This document shows, piece after piece, positions 1-8,670 of a stretch of DNA of 64,000 nt. The notes beneath the pieces were generated by a model. It searched no databases. It was not told the origin of the DNA and worked only from the letters and a program-made list of their open reading frames with translations. This stretch comes from Sphingobacterium allocomposti (GTDB lineage: Bacteria > Bacteroidota > Bacteroidia > Sphingobacteriales > Sphingobacteriaceae). Where the stretch lies: assembly GCF_008124885.1 (NCBI RefSeq), contig NZ_VNHX01000010.1:87735-151734 (forward strand), read 5' to 3'. How positions within the stretch are numbered: position 1 is the stretch's first letter; each line of letters opens with the position of its first letter. Position numbers and translations under genes: made by a program.

Positions 1-912
1 AGCTTGGATGTACAGCGCAGCGTCGTGTCGGAGGAGTTCAAACAGCGTTATCTCAACCAGCCTTACGGCGATGTATGGTTGCGGCTCCGCCCGTTGGCCT
101 ATAAGGTGCACCCTTACCGCTGGGCGACAATAGGAAAAGAACTAAAACATATCGAAGAGGCAACCATGACCGATGTCAGGGCATTCTTTGATAAATATTA
201 TATTCCGAACAACGCCATATTGGTTGTTGCCGGAGATGTACAAAGCGAGGAGGTGAAACGCCTCGCCAACAAATGGTTTGGCGACATTCCCGCCCGGAAC
301 AAAACGGTCAGGGATATCCCCCAAGAGCCTAAACAAACGGAGGCCCGTCGCGAAGAAGTCCATGCCGACGTTCCTGTGGATAGCATCTACATCGCCTTCC
401 ACGGGCCGGACCGTCTGAGTCCGGATTACGCGGCTATGGACCTCATGTCGGACATCCTATCCCGTGGAAACTCCTCCCGCTTATACCGGGCATTAGTGAA
501 GGATCAGCCCCTCTTCAGCGAAGTGAATGCCTATGTGACAGGATCGATCGACAGCAACCTTTTTGTTGTAGAAGGGAAGCCGCTTTCGCATGTTCCCATG
601 CAACAGGCAGAAGAACTGCTATGGAACCAGCTGAATTTGCTGAAACAGCAACCTGTGAAATCATTCGAACTCGAAAAGGTAAAAAACAAAATTGAGTCTA
701 CCATGGTGTTTGCCGAATTATCAATACTGGACAAGGCAATGAACCTTGCTTTCTACGAGGTGTTGGGCGACGCTCGGCTTTATAACGACGAAGTGAACAA
801 ATATCTAGCTGTCACCGGCGAAGATATTCAGCGGCTTGCAAATGATATCTTCGTATCCGGGAACTCTTCTACCTTAGTCTACTACGCTAAAGAAAACAAA
901 CATGTTGAATAG
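1..912 (+). CDS. M16 family zinc peptidase, C-terminal part (cut by window edge)
   Basis: The reading frame is open from the first base, so the true start and the HxxEH zinc site lie upstream of the window. What remains is about 300 residues. It starts in the helix region typical of M16 peptidases (VVSEEFKQRY, then NQPYGD), runs through the strand AILVVAGDV, and continues into the second M16 domain. It ends 11 bases inside the next gene, which encodes a second M16 protein, so the two are translationally coupled. In Bacteroidota such pairs usually consist of an active and an inactive subunit forming a periplasmic or inner-membrane processing peptidase; that this is the active one is an inference, because the motif is not visible. 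Family call is firm, substrate unknown. Confidence 0.9.
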   Translation, partial: SLDVQRSVVSEEFKQRYLNQPYGDVWLRLRPLAYKVHPYRWATIGKELKHIEEATMTDVRAFFDKYYIPNNAILVVAGDVQSEEVKRLANKWFGDIPARNKTVRDIPQEPKQTEARREEVHADVPVDSIYIAFHGPDRLSPDYAAMDLMSDILSRGNSSRLYRALVKDQPLFSEVNAYVTGSIDSNLFVVEGKPLSHVPMQQAEELLWNQLNLLKQQPVKSFELEKVKNKIESTMVFAELSILDKAMNLAFYEVLGDARLYNDEVNKYLAVTGEDIQRLANDIFVSGNSSTLVYYAKENKHVE

Positions 913-2182
913 AAAAATAGCGCCGGCACAACATCCCATACAGGACATATCGCTGGTCGAGCCTGAAGAAATCGTTTTTGAAAACGGCCTGCGGGTATTT
1001 GTTTTTAGGGCAGAAGGGCAGGAGCTGCTCAAAGCAGAGTTTATCTTTCAAAATCTGTTTTCCGAGCCGGAAAATCCGCTTTTACATACCTGCTTAAGCC
1101 ATATGATAAAAGAAGGAACGTCGAACCGGACGAGCGCACAGATTGCCGACGAAATAGATTTCTATGGTGCTTATCTGATGCCCGAGTACAGCTTTGATCA
1201 GACGTCTCTTACCTTATACACACTTAACAAGCACGTCTATGCCGTCCTGCCAATTGTTCAGGATATATTTTGTAATGCCACTTTTCCGGAAGCAGAACTT
1301 GCCACCTATATCCGTAATAATAAGCAAACACTGCAGATTTCACTGCAAAAGAACGACTACGTAGCGCGCCGTCTTTTTTATAATTACTTATTTGGCGCAA
1401 CACGCTATGGCGTGACGCCGACAGAAGAAGCCTACGAGAGTATAAACCGCACAGACCTTATCGCGCTGTACGGCAAACAGATTCATCCTGGCAACTGTAC
1501 ATTGATATTGTCGGGGAACGTCACCCCCGACGTGTTAGGGGCCATGCAGGCACATTTTGGGTCGCCTTGGAAAGAATCTGTAGACACAGTGGCACCGACG
1601 GCCCCCACTTTTCCCGCGTTTGTTCCTTCGACTATTGTCGAAGAGCGTCCCGGATCTTTACAGTCTGCTGTCCGCTTGGGGATGCCTTCCGTTAACCGCA
1701 CCCACCCCGACTTCCCGGCATTACAGTTTGTGAACACGTTGTTCGGGGGGTATTTCGGATCGCGTCTAATGCGGAATGTCCGTGAAGATAAAGGCTTCAC
1801 CTATAGTATCGGTTCGGCGTTAGCTAGCTTAAAATATACAGGCTTCTTCACTATTGCATCCGAGGTTGGCGTAGATGTAACGCAGGCTACACTGCAGGAA
1901 ATTGAAAAAGAATTCGCCCAGCTTAGCGCATCCACACCTTCAGCAGAAGAGGTAAAACTGGTAGCCAACTATATGCTCGGTTCGACGCTCGGCAGTTTGG
2001 AATCTATTTTTTCTCACGCCGATAAATTCAAGGCGGTATATTTTTACGGTATGTCATTAGACTACTATCGACAGTACAGTGAGATCATTCGAACGATGAC
2101 TCCTGAAAAGGCGCAGGAAATAGCCCGCGAATATTTCGATTACGGACGTCTTCTTAAGGTTATTGTCGGCAGTATCCAATAG
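902..2182 (+). CDS. M16 family peptidase-like subunit, zinc site lost
   Basis: A 426-residue two-domain M16 protein. At the position of the HxxEH zinc motif (residues about 63-67) it reads TCLSH: the first His is Thr and the catalytic Glu is Ser, so it cannot bind zinc or act alone. The C-terminal half keeps the conserved REDKGFTYSIGS segment that, in M16 heterodimers, contributes substrate-binding Arg/Tyr residues to the partner's active site. The start overlaps the stop of the upstream M16 gene by 11 bases, as expected for subunits made in equal amounts. No signal peptide is visible. It most likely forms a heterodimer with the upstream product, as in known alpha/beta M16 pairs; substrate unknown. 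Confidence 0.9.
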   Translation: MLNRKIAPAQHPIQDISLVEPEEIVFENGLRVFVFRAEGQELLKAEFIFQNLFSEPENPLLHTCLSHMIKEGTSNRTSAQIADEIDFYGAYLMPEYSFDQTSLTLYTLNKHVYAVLPIVQDIFCNATFPEAELATYIRNNKQTLQISLQKNDYVARRLFYNYLFGATRYGVTPTEEAYESINRTDLIALYGKQIHPGNCTLILSGNVTPDVLGAMQAHFGSPWKESVDTVAPTAPTFPAFVPSTIVEERPGSLQSAVRLGMPSVNRTHPDFPALQFVNTLFGGYFGSRLMRNVREDKGFTYSIGSALASLKYTGFFTIASEVGVDVTQATLQEIEKEFAQLSASTPSAEEVKLVANYMLGSTLGSLESIFSHADKFKAVYFYGMSLDYYRQYSEIIRTMTPEKAQEIAREYFDYGRLLKVIVGSIQ

Positions 2183-2281
2183 CTTGCCGGATAGCGTCAG
2201 CGTAACGTCCGGTAGTCTGGGCCGACAGGACCGAATATTGCCCGCATCATGCGTAAAACAGGTATTTATGCATCCTTGGAT

Positions 2282-2298
2282 TGCTAATAAATTTAGTA
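2282..2298. promoter_or_regulatory. SOS-like operator, one mismatch (radical-SAM/DUF4130 operon)
   Basis: TGCTAA-TAAAT-TTAGTA lies 10 bases before the radical-SAM start codon. It matches TACTAA-N5-TTAGTA in 11 of 12 defined bases. The same palindrome occurs exactly before imuA, the exonuclease/GIY-YIG gene and the S24 repressor gene. A -7-like TATTTTAG overlaps its right half, so a bound repressor would block the promoter. Function is inferred from the shared motif. Confidence 0.7.
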
Positions 2299-2308
2299 TT
2301 TTAGCGTC

Positions 2309-3562
2309 ATGGAAGACCGGTTAAAGGAGAAGCTCGAGATATTGGCTGACGCGGCCAAATACGATGTTAGTTGCAGTTCAAGCGGAAGCAATCGCGTCAA
2401 CAAAGGAAAAGGACTGGGAAATACCGGCGCCGGTATCTGCCATACGTATACGGAGGACGGACGTTGTGTGTCCCTGCTGAAGATCCTGTTGACAAACCAT
2501 TGCATATTCGACTGCGCCTATTGTGTTTCCCGGAAGAGCAATGACATCAAACGGGCGGCGTTTACGGTACGGGAAGTGGTAGACCTTACGGTTGCCTTCT
2601 ATCGAAGAAACTATATAGAAGGACTGTTCTTAAGTTCTGGAATCTTTAAAGATGCAGACTATACGATGGAACGCCTTATATTAGTCGCCAAAACGCTAAG
2701 GCAGCAACATGCTTTCAACGGGTATATTCATCTGAAGACCATTCCGGGAGCGTCGCCTGAACTGATTCACGCCGCAGGCCTCTATGCCGACCGTTTAAGT
2801 GTAAACTTGGAGATCCCAACAGAGAGCGGCCTGAAGCTGCTTGCTCCGGAGAAGAATAGGAAGGATATGATTACGCCGATAGCTTACCTTAAAGAGCAGC
2901 TGGAAAAAACGGAGGACGAAAAACGCCGATTTAAATATGCACCACATTTTGCGCCTGCCGGACAGAGCACACAGATGATCATCGGCGCTACGGGTGAGTC
3001 GGACAAGCAGATTATTTCGGTTGCCGACCACTTTTATACACGCTTTAAGATGAAACGTGTATACTATTCCGGCTATGTGCCGATCTCCAACGACCGAAGA
3101 CTGCCCGGAATGGAAACAACAGTGCCGGTAGTACGGGAAAACCGTCTTTATCAAACCGACTGGCTCATGCGTTTTTACGGGTTTCAAGCGGAAGAGATCG
3201 TAAACGATCAGTATCCGTTCCTCGATTTGGACATCGATCCAAAATTAGGATGGGCATTACGTAATATGCATGTCTTTCCGGTCGATATCAACAGCGCCGA
3301 TTACAGTCTTATTTTGCGCGTTCCTGGCGTGGGGGTAGCGTCTGCAAAAAAAATTGTGGCGGCCCGTACGTTTGGCTCGCTAGATTTACACGCTTTGAAA
3401 AAGATTGGCGTGGCTATAAACCGGGCAAAGTATTTTATAATATGCAGAGGATACAGACATTCGTTCTGCGAAAAACAGCCGGAGCGGCTTAAGCATATCC
3501 TTTTAGGGAAGAGCCAATCAAAGTTTAGGAAAGATTTAACTTATCAGCCAACGCTTTTTTAG
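2309..3562 (+). CDS. putative DNA modification/repair radical SAM protein with helix-hairpin-helix
   Basis: A 417-residue radical SAM enzyme. The [4Fe-4S] cluster motif CxxxCxxC is at C65, C69 and C72 (HCIFDCAYC), and it is preceded by further Cys residues near the N-terminus. The C-terminal quarter has a helix-hairpin-helix element around residues 336-353 (VPGVGVASAKKIVAAR), which in many proteins contacts DNA non-specifically. This architecture and the adjacent DUF4130 gene match the family known as rSAM_link_UDG (TIGR03916), found next to or fused with a uracil-DNA-glycosylase-like partner in many bacteria; its reaction is not established. The downstream partner starts one base after the stop, so they form an operon. 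An operator-like palindrome at 2282-2298 suggests control by the S24 repressor of this window. Confidence 0.9.
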   Translation: MEDRLKEKLEILADAAKYDVSCSSSGSNRVNKGKGLGNTGAGICHTYTEDGRCVSLLKILLTNHCIFDCAYCVSRKSNDIKRAAFTVREVVDLTVAFYRRNYIEGLFLSSGIFKDADYTMERLILVAKTLRQQHAFNGYIHLKTIPGASPELIHAAGLYADRLSVNLEIPTESGLKLLAPEKNRKDMITPIAYLKEQLEKTEDEKRRFKYAPHFAPAGQSTQMIIGATGESDKQIISVADHFYTRFKMKRVYYSGYVPISNDRRLPGMETTVPVVRENRLYQTDWLMRFYGFQAEEIVNDQYPFLDLDIDPKLGWALRNMHVFPVDINSADYSLILRVPGVGVASAKKIVAARTFGSLDLHALKKIGVAINRAKYFIICRGYRHSFCEKQPERLKHILLGKSQSKFRKDLTYQPTLF

Positions 3563-3563
3563 T

Positions 3564-4340
3564 ATGAACAGGAGCCAGGTGGTGCTATATGTCGACGGAA
3601 CCTGGGAAAGCGTCCTAACTGCAGCTTTTGACGTATTTGCCCATAAATTTTTCCCACTGGACTTACGCCTGTTATCCAACGGTCAGTCCGACCTCTTTGC
3701 GGCTACACACCACGTTGTTTCAGATGCGAAGAAAGCAGACAGAGTGCGGAAAGGGCTAACGGTGCGGGACAGAAATGTATACAACGACCTCTGGTGGGTC
3801 TATCTATCCGAACTTCCGGGTTCATTGCTACTAATTCTCCGCGCCATCATGTACTATTTCGATAGCGTGCAGCCCGTTAACACAAACTATCAAGACCCGC
3901 GGATTCTTCAGATCAGCAATATTGTAAGATCTGTCTCCAGAGAAAAACATCGCATGAAAGCATTTGTCCGCTTCCGCCGTCTGGAAGATGGGGTTTACTT
4001 TGCACTGATCGCACCAGATTTCAATGTGCTGCCCTTAATATACCGACATTTCGCTGATCGTTACGCAGACCAACAGTGGTTAATATACGATCAGAAGAGA
4101 AATTACGGCATCTATTACGATCTGAAGGACGTCTCGGAGGTCTATTTCTCCGCAGCCGAGCCTTTTAAGCCACACGCGGTAGAACAGCATGATGCAACAG
4201 AGGAACAGACGTACGACTCCTTATGGAAAGTGTATTTTTCAGCGGTTAATATCGAAGAGCGAAAGAATATGAAGCTTCATATCCGCCATGTACCGAGACG
4301 ATATTGGCGATTTCTCAACGAAAAGACGCCCCGAACGTAG
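3564..4340 (+). CDS. TIGR03915 family DNA metabolism protein (DUF4130)
   Basis: A 258-residue soluble protein beginning VVLYVDGTWESVLTAAFDVF, the hallmark start of the TIGR03915/DUF4130 family. The DUF4130 part is roughly residues 85-250 and ends with HIRHVPRRYWRFL. In other bacteria this domain is encoded beside, or fused to, a uracil-DNA-glycosylase-like domain and is linked to the radical SAM protein found here just upstream; its biochemical role is unknown. Here no UDG domain is fused, as the protein ends where DUF4130 ends. The start follows the radical SAM stop by one base, so both are made from one message and probably share the operator at 2282-2298. Confidence 0.88.
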   Translation: MNRSQVVLYVDGTWESVLTAAFDVFAHKFFPLDLRLLSNGQSDLFAATHHVVSDAKKADRVRKGLTVRDRNVYNDLWWVYLSELPGSLLLILRAIMYYFDSVQPVNTNYQDPRILQISNIVRSVSREKHRMKAFVRFRRLEDGVYFALIAPDFNVLPLIYRHFADRYADQQWLIYDQKRNYGIYYDLKDVSEVYFSAAEPFKPHAVEQHDATEEQTYDSLWKVYFSAVNIEERKNMKLHIRHVPRRYWRFLNEKTPRT

Positions 4341-4494
4341 CCATATGCCCTTATTAGACTGTTTGCACGAATCGTTTTAGCATAAAAATGCTAAATTTTT
4401 TTTATACATTTAACACGTTGTTTATCAGCTATGTAAACATGTGTATATTATACAATAAGCTGAAAATCAGTTTTTTAAATTTGCATTTCTTATG

Positions 4495-4502
4495 TAGCTT
4501 TG
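4495..4502 (+). promoter_or_regulatory. -7 promoter element, fbp
   Basis: TAGCTTTG fits the Bacteroidota -7 consensus TAnnTTTG. Transcription would begin near 4508-4510, giving a leader of about 110 bases before the preferred fbp start at 4620. No well-placed -33 TTTG was found. The 4341-4494 stretch upstream is AT-rich and holds no gene that I can see. Confidence 0.5.
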
Positions 4503-4550
4503 TCACGTGAATCCAATAGCGATAAGCAGAAATTATCTCCATTTTAGCAC

Positions 4551-4573
4551 ATCCTGCGAATCCGTCGCAGGAT
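4551..4573 (+). promoter_or_regulatory. hairpin in the fbp 5' leader
   Basis: A perfect inverted repeat: ATCCTGCGA (4551-4559), 5-base loop, TCGCAGGAT (4565-4573). Its right arm includes the first two bases of the in-frame ATG at 4572. If translation starts at 4620, as homology suggests, the hairpin is a leader element. If it starts at 4572, the hairpin would hide the start codon. There is no T-run after it, so it is not a simple terminator. Confidence 0.5.
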
Positions 4574-4619
4574 GGCCAAAGACATACAATCCTTCACTAT
4601 TACACTTAACAAACGTTTC

Positions 4620-5672
4620 ATGGCTTTAAAAACATTAGGGCAGTTCATAATTGAAAAGCAGGCTGACTTTCCGTACGCGAAAGGCGAGCTCTCACGCTTG
4701 CTGCGCGACATAGGAATCGCGGCAAAAGTAATCAATCGCGAGGTAAACAAAGCCGGATTAGCCGATATTCTGGGCGAAAGCGGCGACCAAAATGTACAGG
4801 GAGAAATGCAGAAGAAACTCGATGTATATGCTGATGAGCAATTTATTGAAGCACTTAGTAGAGGAGGAGAATGCTGTTATATTGCATCAGAGGAACACGA
4901 AGGAGGCATCGACCTCACCGTCCGTACTACCGCTACTTCCCATTCCGGAAAGTATATCGTGTGCATGGACCCCTTGGACGGGTCATCCAATATCGATCTC
5001 AACGTTTCTGTGGGGTCTATTTTCTCCATCTATAGACGAAAAGACTTAAATCGCCCGCTCACAGAAGCCGACGTCCTCCAGGTAGGCCACGACCAGGTCG
5101 CAGCCGGCTATGTCATTTATGGTTCGTCGACCATGTTGGTATATACAACCGGGAAAGGCGTCAATGGATTCACGCTAGACCCTTCCATCGGTGAGTTCTG
5201 CCTCTCTCATCCCGATATGCGCATCCCCGCGGAGGGCCGGACGTATTCTATTAATGAAGGCAATTATCTGAAGTTTCCGCAATACATTAAAGATTATATT
5301 AAATATTGTCAGATGGAAGACGTAGAAACCAATAGGCCCTATACGTCGCGTTATATCGGATCGATGGTTGCCGACCTGCACCGCACACTGATAACGGGCG
5401 GCATCTTCTTATACCCCGAGACGTCAAGTTATCCAGACGGAAAATTGAGGCTGTTGTATGAATGTAACCCGATGGCCTTTATCATTGAACAAGCGGGCGG
5501 CATGGCCATATCAGCTCGCGACAGGGTTCTGGATATAAAACCGGTACACCTACATCAACGGACACCAATCGTTATCGGAAGCATGAATATGGTCAAAAAA
5601 GTCTGCGAATTTATGAACCGGCCTTATGAAGACGTCAACGCGGCCGGCAGCAAGTTCACCTTTTCGGGATGA
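4620..5672 (+). CDS. fbp: class 1 fructose-1,6-bisphosphatase
   Basis: Hydrolyses fructose 1,6-bisphosphate to fructose 6-phosphate in gluconeogenesis, using Mg2+. The metal and substrate motif [10 protein letters not shown] is intact, preceded by the NVQGE segment and by the EEHE acidic site; the sugar-binding region [11 protein letters not shown] and the C-terminal [12 protein letters not shown] also match. The frame is open from ATG 4572, but homologues begin at the equivalent of [14 protein letters not shown], so the start at 4620 (350 residues) is preferred; the extra 16 codons would run through a hairpin. The 3' end overlaps the convergent exonuclease/GIY-YIG gene by 49 bases. Confidence 0.95.
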   Translation: MALKTLGQFIIEKQADFPYAKGELSRLLRDIGIAAKVINREVNKAGLADILGESGDQNVQGEMQKKLDVYADEQFIEALSRGGECCYIASEEHEGGIDLTVRTTATSHSGKYIVCMDPLDGSSNIDLNVSVGSIFSIYRRKDLNRPLTEADVLQVGHDQVAAGYVIYGSSTMLVYTTGKGVNGFTLDPSIGEFCLSHPDMRIPAEGRTYSINEGNYLKFPQYIKDYIKYCQMEDVETNRPYTSRYIGSMVADLHRTLITGGIFLYPETSSYPDGKLRLLYECNPMAFIIEQAGGMAISARDRVLDIKPVHLHQRTPIVIGSMNMVKKVCEFMNRPYEDVNAAGSKFTFSG

Positions 5673-7012
5673 AGCGCAGCATAACGTAGCACAATCTGTT
5701 GCATGTAAAAGTTACTGGTGCATTTGTCCCGATAGGATACAATGTCCTCCACGTTATCCCACTGTTGAACAAAGTCAACGAAGCCAAAAGCATAAAGCTT
5801 GTCTTCTTTGTAATAGATATAACTGTTTTCCTCTTCGTTCCTCCCTTTATCGATCAGAAGAAAGGATTGTTTGTGCACGTCTAAGTGATGAAGAAGTTCC
5901 TGTATTTTTGCTGCGTGTGCGTCGAGGTCGGGAAGAGTTATAGAAGACGTGCGCCTGTCCTCCCGGCTCTCCGTGGCGGGAGAATAGAATGTACACAGCG
6001 CCGGAGACAGGCCAAAACGCTCCAAAAGGTCCCCTAAAAACAGGTTGGCTTCCTGCGCTGTCTCAAAGAACCGCAGACTGGAGTCGCCGGATCTGGCCCG
6101 GCTGACAGCGAGCCGATCGTAGCCGCGTATATCCTGGTAATGAATAAGCGCATATTTTGGTTCATAACGCTTTAAGGCACGGTTGTGCTCCGGCCAGTGT
6201 TTCTTTATCATTTGGCATTCCATCAAAAGTGCCATCAACTCCGTACCCGACTCCTCAAAATCCACACTGCAGATCTCATTAATGAACTGCTGCCGCCTCA
6301 GCCCTGTATTCGTGCCGCTAAAATGGCCCAGAACCCGTTTTTTTATGTTGATCGCCTTTCCAACATATATGATCTTTCCTTTATTATTTCTGAACATATA
6401 GATCCCGGCCGTCTCCGGTAACCGGTTAAACTGTTCCCATGACAAGTGGACGGGCAGGCGGTGTTCGGTGTTTTTTCGGATGCTCTCTTCTATACAATTG
6501 GTATCGTCGCGCTGTATTAGCAAGTCGAAAAGCTCGGCCGTAGCTTTTGCATCGCCCATTGCCCGGTGCCTTTCTGAAATCATAATACGCAACGACCGGC
6601 AGAGCTCTCCCAAGCTATAGGATCTGTGGCCGGGAAAAATCTTTCGAGACAAACGGACAGTGCATAGCTTTTGAGATTGCCACTCATACCCCGACTGTTT
6701 TAATTCGCGGACCAAAAAGGTATAATCAAAACCCACATTATGGGCTACGAAAATTTTGCCCTGCAGCAAATGATAAATATCTTCTGCTATTTCTTCAAAC
6801 AGCGGCGCGTCCGCTACCATCTCATCCGTAATACCCGTTAGGCTCTGAATAGCCAACGGAATCGGACACTGGGGATTAACCAAACTGTGGTATTCCTCAA
6901 TAACCTTCTTTCCATTATGTATTAAGATAGCGATCTCCGTAATACGGTTTCCTCCGGCATAATTTCCGGTTGTTTCGATGTCGACGATAGCAAATAGCCT
7001 CGGTTTGTTCAC
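5624..7012 (-). CDS. DEDDh exonuclease fused to GIY-YIG endonuclease (Cho/UvrC-like)
   Basis: A 462-residue fusion. Residues about 5-168 are a DnaQ-type 3'-5' exonuclease: D11 and E13 in [11 protein letters not shown]96 in HNVGFDYTF, and H149/D154 in [10 protein letters not shown] form the DEDDh site. Residues about 200-280 are a GIY-YIG nuclease like the N-terminal domain of UvrC and Cho, with TAGIYMF, IIYVGKA, an Arg in KKRV and the Glu-containing helix. The C-terminal part has no named domain. Similar epsilon/UvrC-N fusions occur in Bacteroidota and actinobacteria and are thought to incise damaged DNA. The start is GTG at 7010-7012, directly next to a 37-base palindrome that contains the SOS-like operator, so damage induction is likely. 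Its 3' end overlaps fbp. Confidence 0.92.
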   Translation of the reverse strand: MNKPRLFAIVDIETTGNYAGGNRITEIAILIHNGKKVIEEYHSLVNPQCPIPLAIQSLTGITDEMVADAPLFEEIAEDIYHLLQGKIFVAHNVGFDYTFLVRELKQSGYEWQSQKLCTVRLSRKIFPGHRSYSLGELCRSLRIMISERHRAMGDAKATAELFDLLIQRDDTNCIEESIRKNTEHRLPVHLSWEQFNRLPETAGIYMFRNNKGKIIYVGKAINIKKRVLGHFSGTNTGLRRQQFINEICSVDFEESGTELMALLMECQMIKKHWPEHNRALKRYEPKYALIHYQDIRGYDRLAVSRARSGDSSLRFFETAQEANLFLGDLLERFGLSPALCTFYSPATESREDRRTSSITLPDLDAHAAKIQELLHHLDVHKQSFLLIDKGRNEEENSYIYYKEDKLYAFGFVDFVQQWDNVEDIVSYRDKCTSNFYMQQIVLRYAALHPEKVNLLPAALTSS

Positions 7013-7049
7013 ATTGCAATATTACTAATTTAATTAGTAATATTGCAAT
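7013..7049. promoter_or_regulatory. 37-base near-perfect palindrome with exact SOS-like operator
   Basis: Two 18-base arms flank a single central base (7031). The core TACTAA-TTTAA-TTAGTA is at 7023-7039, and the outer ATTGCAAT repeats (7013-7020 and 7042-7049) extend the symmetry. It touches the GTG start of the exonuclease/GIY-YIG gene, so a protein bound here would cover the start region. The core is identical in its 12 defined bases to the sites before imuA and the S24 repressor gene. Binding is inferred. Confidence 0.8.
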
Positions 7050-7117
7050 CCATAGAGAAATTAAAGCGCAGTTTGCAAAATGGCATCCTTTAATGAATGC
7101 TTGCCTGGAAGTACAGA

Positions 7118-7852
7118 TTACTTCGAAACACGCATCCCCATGAGGTCCCGTATAGCCACCGACGCAATTGCACCTCCGAAAGCTGCCGGTAAATATGACA
7201 TCGTCCCGTAGGCAGACTTTTTGAAGTTGCTTCCATCGGTGTAAAGAAGCGAATTCTTATCGGGCAATTCGGTTGAAAAAGCCACTTTAACCCCTTCTTT
7301 AATACCGTGCTTCCGTAGCTTTTTGCGGATATGCTGCGCAAGCTTGCAGTTGTAAGATTTGCTGATGTCGGCAATACGTATCTTAGTCGGATCAACCTTT
7401 CCCCCCGCACCCATGGAACTCACAAAGGGAATTTTGGCCTCCAACGCCCGACGGATGAAGAATAGTTTCGGTGTAATGCTATCTATAGCTTCTACGCAAT
7501 AGTCGGGCGACAACTCAAGCAGCGCAGGTATCTTCTCAGGCACAATAAAGTCCTGAACTACATGTAGATCCAGCTCGGGGTTGATAGCCAACAGGCGCTC
7601 CTTCATAATCTCTGCTTTAGGCTGGCCATGGTTTGTTGCCAAGGCCGGCAATTGCCGGTTTCTGTTGGATGGGTCGACGGTATCCCCGTCGATAATGGTC
7701 ATCTTACCAACCCCTGCACGGCAAATAAATTCTGCCGCAAACGAGCCCACACCGCCGAGACCCAGGATCATGACATGCGATCCAGCCAATTTTTCCAAAG
7801 CTTCCCTTCCCGTTAAGGCCTCTGTTCTAGATAGCCAAGACAAATCTTTCAT
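7118..7852 (-). CDS. tcdA: tRNA threonylcarbamoyladenosine dehydratase (TcdA/CsdL), ThiF/E1 family
   Basis: Catalyses ATP-dependent cyclisation of t6A to ct6A at tRNA position 37. The 244-residue protein has the E1-type nucleotide-binding motif GLGGVGS at residues 31-37, the Asp in TIIDGDTVD near residue 55, the NRNRQ segment at 63-67 that positions ATP, and the SSMGAGGKVDPTKI stretch typical of TcdA. It starts inside the stop of the TatD-like gene (ATGA, 4-base overlap), so the two form one operon. The exonuclease/GIY-YIG gene follows after 105 bases but has its own operator. I see no CsdA/CsdE sulfur-transfer genes nearby. Confidence 0.93.
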   Translation of the reverse strand: MKDLSWLSRTEALTGREALEKLAGSHVMILGLGGVGSFAAEFICRAGVGKMTIIDGDTVDPSNRNRQLPALATNHGQPKAEIMKERLLAINPELDLHVVQDFIVPEKIPALLELSPDYCVEAIDSITPKLFFIRRALEAKIPFVSSMGAGGKVDPTKIRIADISKSYNCKLAQHIRKKLRKHGIKEGVKVAFSTELPDKNSLLYTDGSNFKKSAYGTMSYLPAAFGGAIASVAIRDLMGMRVSK

Positions 7853-8511
7853 TCTAATAGCTGATAATTAAATATACTTCTGAAATTTTGATAAAGCTGC
7901 TCTTTAAGCAAAGTAACCTTCACTTTTCGAACGGCGCAAAAATAAGTATAAATATCTACTATCTTGGTAGATTTATCATCCGTTTCGAGGAAAATTTTAT
8001 TTAACGGGGCATCGATAATCAGCTCGTCTTTCTTTCCGGAGAGGAGTGACGCCCCCAAACTGATATAATAACCGGCATCATAAATCTGCCGCGCCAGCTG
8101 TCTGTTTTTTTCGAATCCGTGAAAGATGACCGGTACTGAAACGCGTTCTTCCCACAGAATACGCAGGCATTCTTGATGCGCCCGGACACAGTGTACGATC
8201 AACGGCTTTTGGATACTGTTTGCAAAAACGATCTGTCGCCGGAACATCTCCTCCTGCAGCGACCATAGCGTATCGCAAAGCTTATCAAGGCCGCACTCCC
8301 CAATGGCCAACACCTGGTTTTTCTTGCCGTAATCGTTTAAGGCATCCAATTGCGCAGTAGGAGAGCTGTCGATATACCAAGGGTGTATACCGAGCGAACA
8401 GGGCTGGGAGAAAAGGTAATTTTTAGAAATGATGACATTAGGAAGAGAAAATTCATGCTCCGTACTTTTAGAGGTATTGTGCGTGTGTATATTGATATAA
8501 GGAACATGCAT
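7849..8511 (-). CDS. TatD family metal-dependent hydrolase, divergent
   Basis: A TatD-type TIM-barrel hydrolase. It keeps the N-terminal metal motif NIHTHN, the Glu of IGECGLD, HC in PLIVHCVRAH, the His of IFHGFE and the Asp in FLETDDKS. TatD proteins are Mg2+-dependent 3'-5' exonucleases or deoxyribonucleases. The protein is shorter (220 residues) and less conserved than E. coli TatD, so substrate is uncertain. The frame is open up to 8544, but the ATG at 8511 (MHVPYINIHTH) fits the family start better. It is translationally coupled to tcdA by a 4-base overlap. The 126 bases upstream to the pabB stop hold nothing that I recognise. Confidence 0.85.
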   Translation of the reverse strand: MHVPYINIHTHNTSKSTEHEFSLPNVIISKNYLFSQPCSLGIHPWYIDSSPTAQLDALNDYGKKNQVLAIGECGLDKLCDTLWSLQEEMFRRQIVFANSIQKPLIVHCVRAHQECLRILWEERVSVPVIFHGFEKNRQLARQIYDAGYYISLGASLLSGKKDELIIDAPLNKIFLETDDKSTKIVDIYTYFCAVRKVKVTLLKEQLYQNFRSIFNYQLLE

Positions 8512-8670
8512 GATCAAACCTAAATAATTTTGTTTTATAAGCAATAATCCGTGTGCTTAGAAAATAAACGCCACTCAACCGGTCATATGTTTTATAGTGG
8601 AAATATACGAAATACGTTTGATTTGAGGGTGTTAAGGGTTGGGAAAAATGAATTTTTCACAGAGGTTGCA

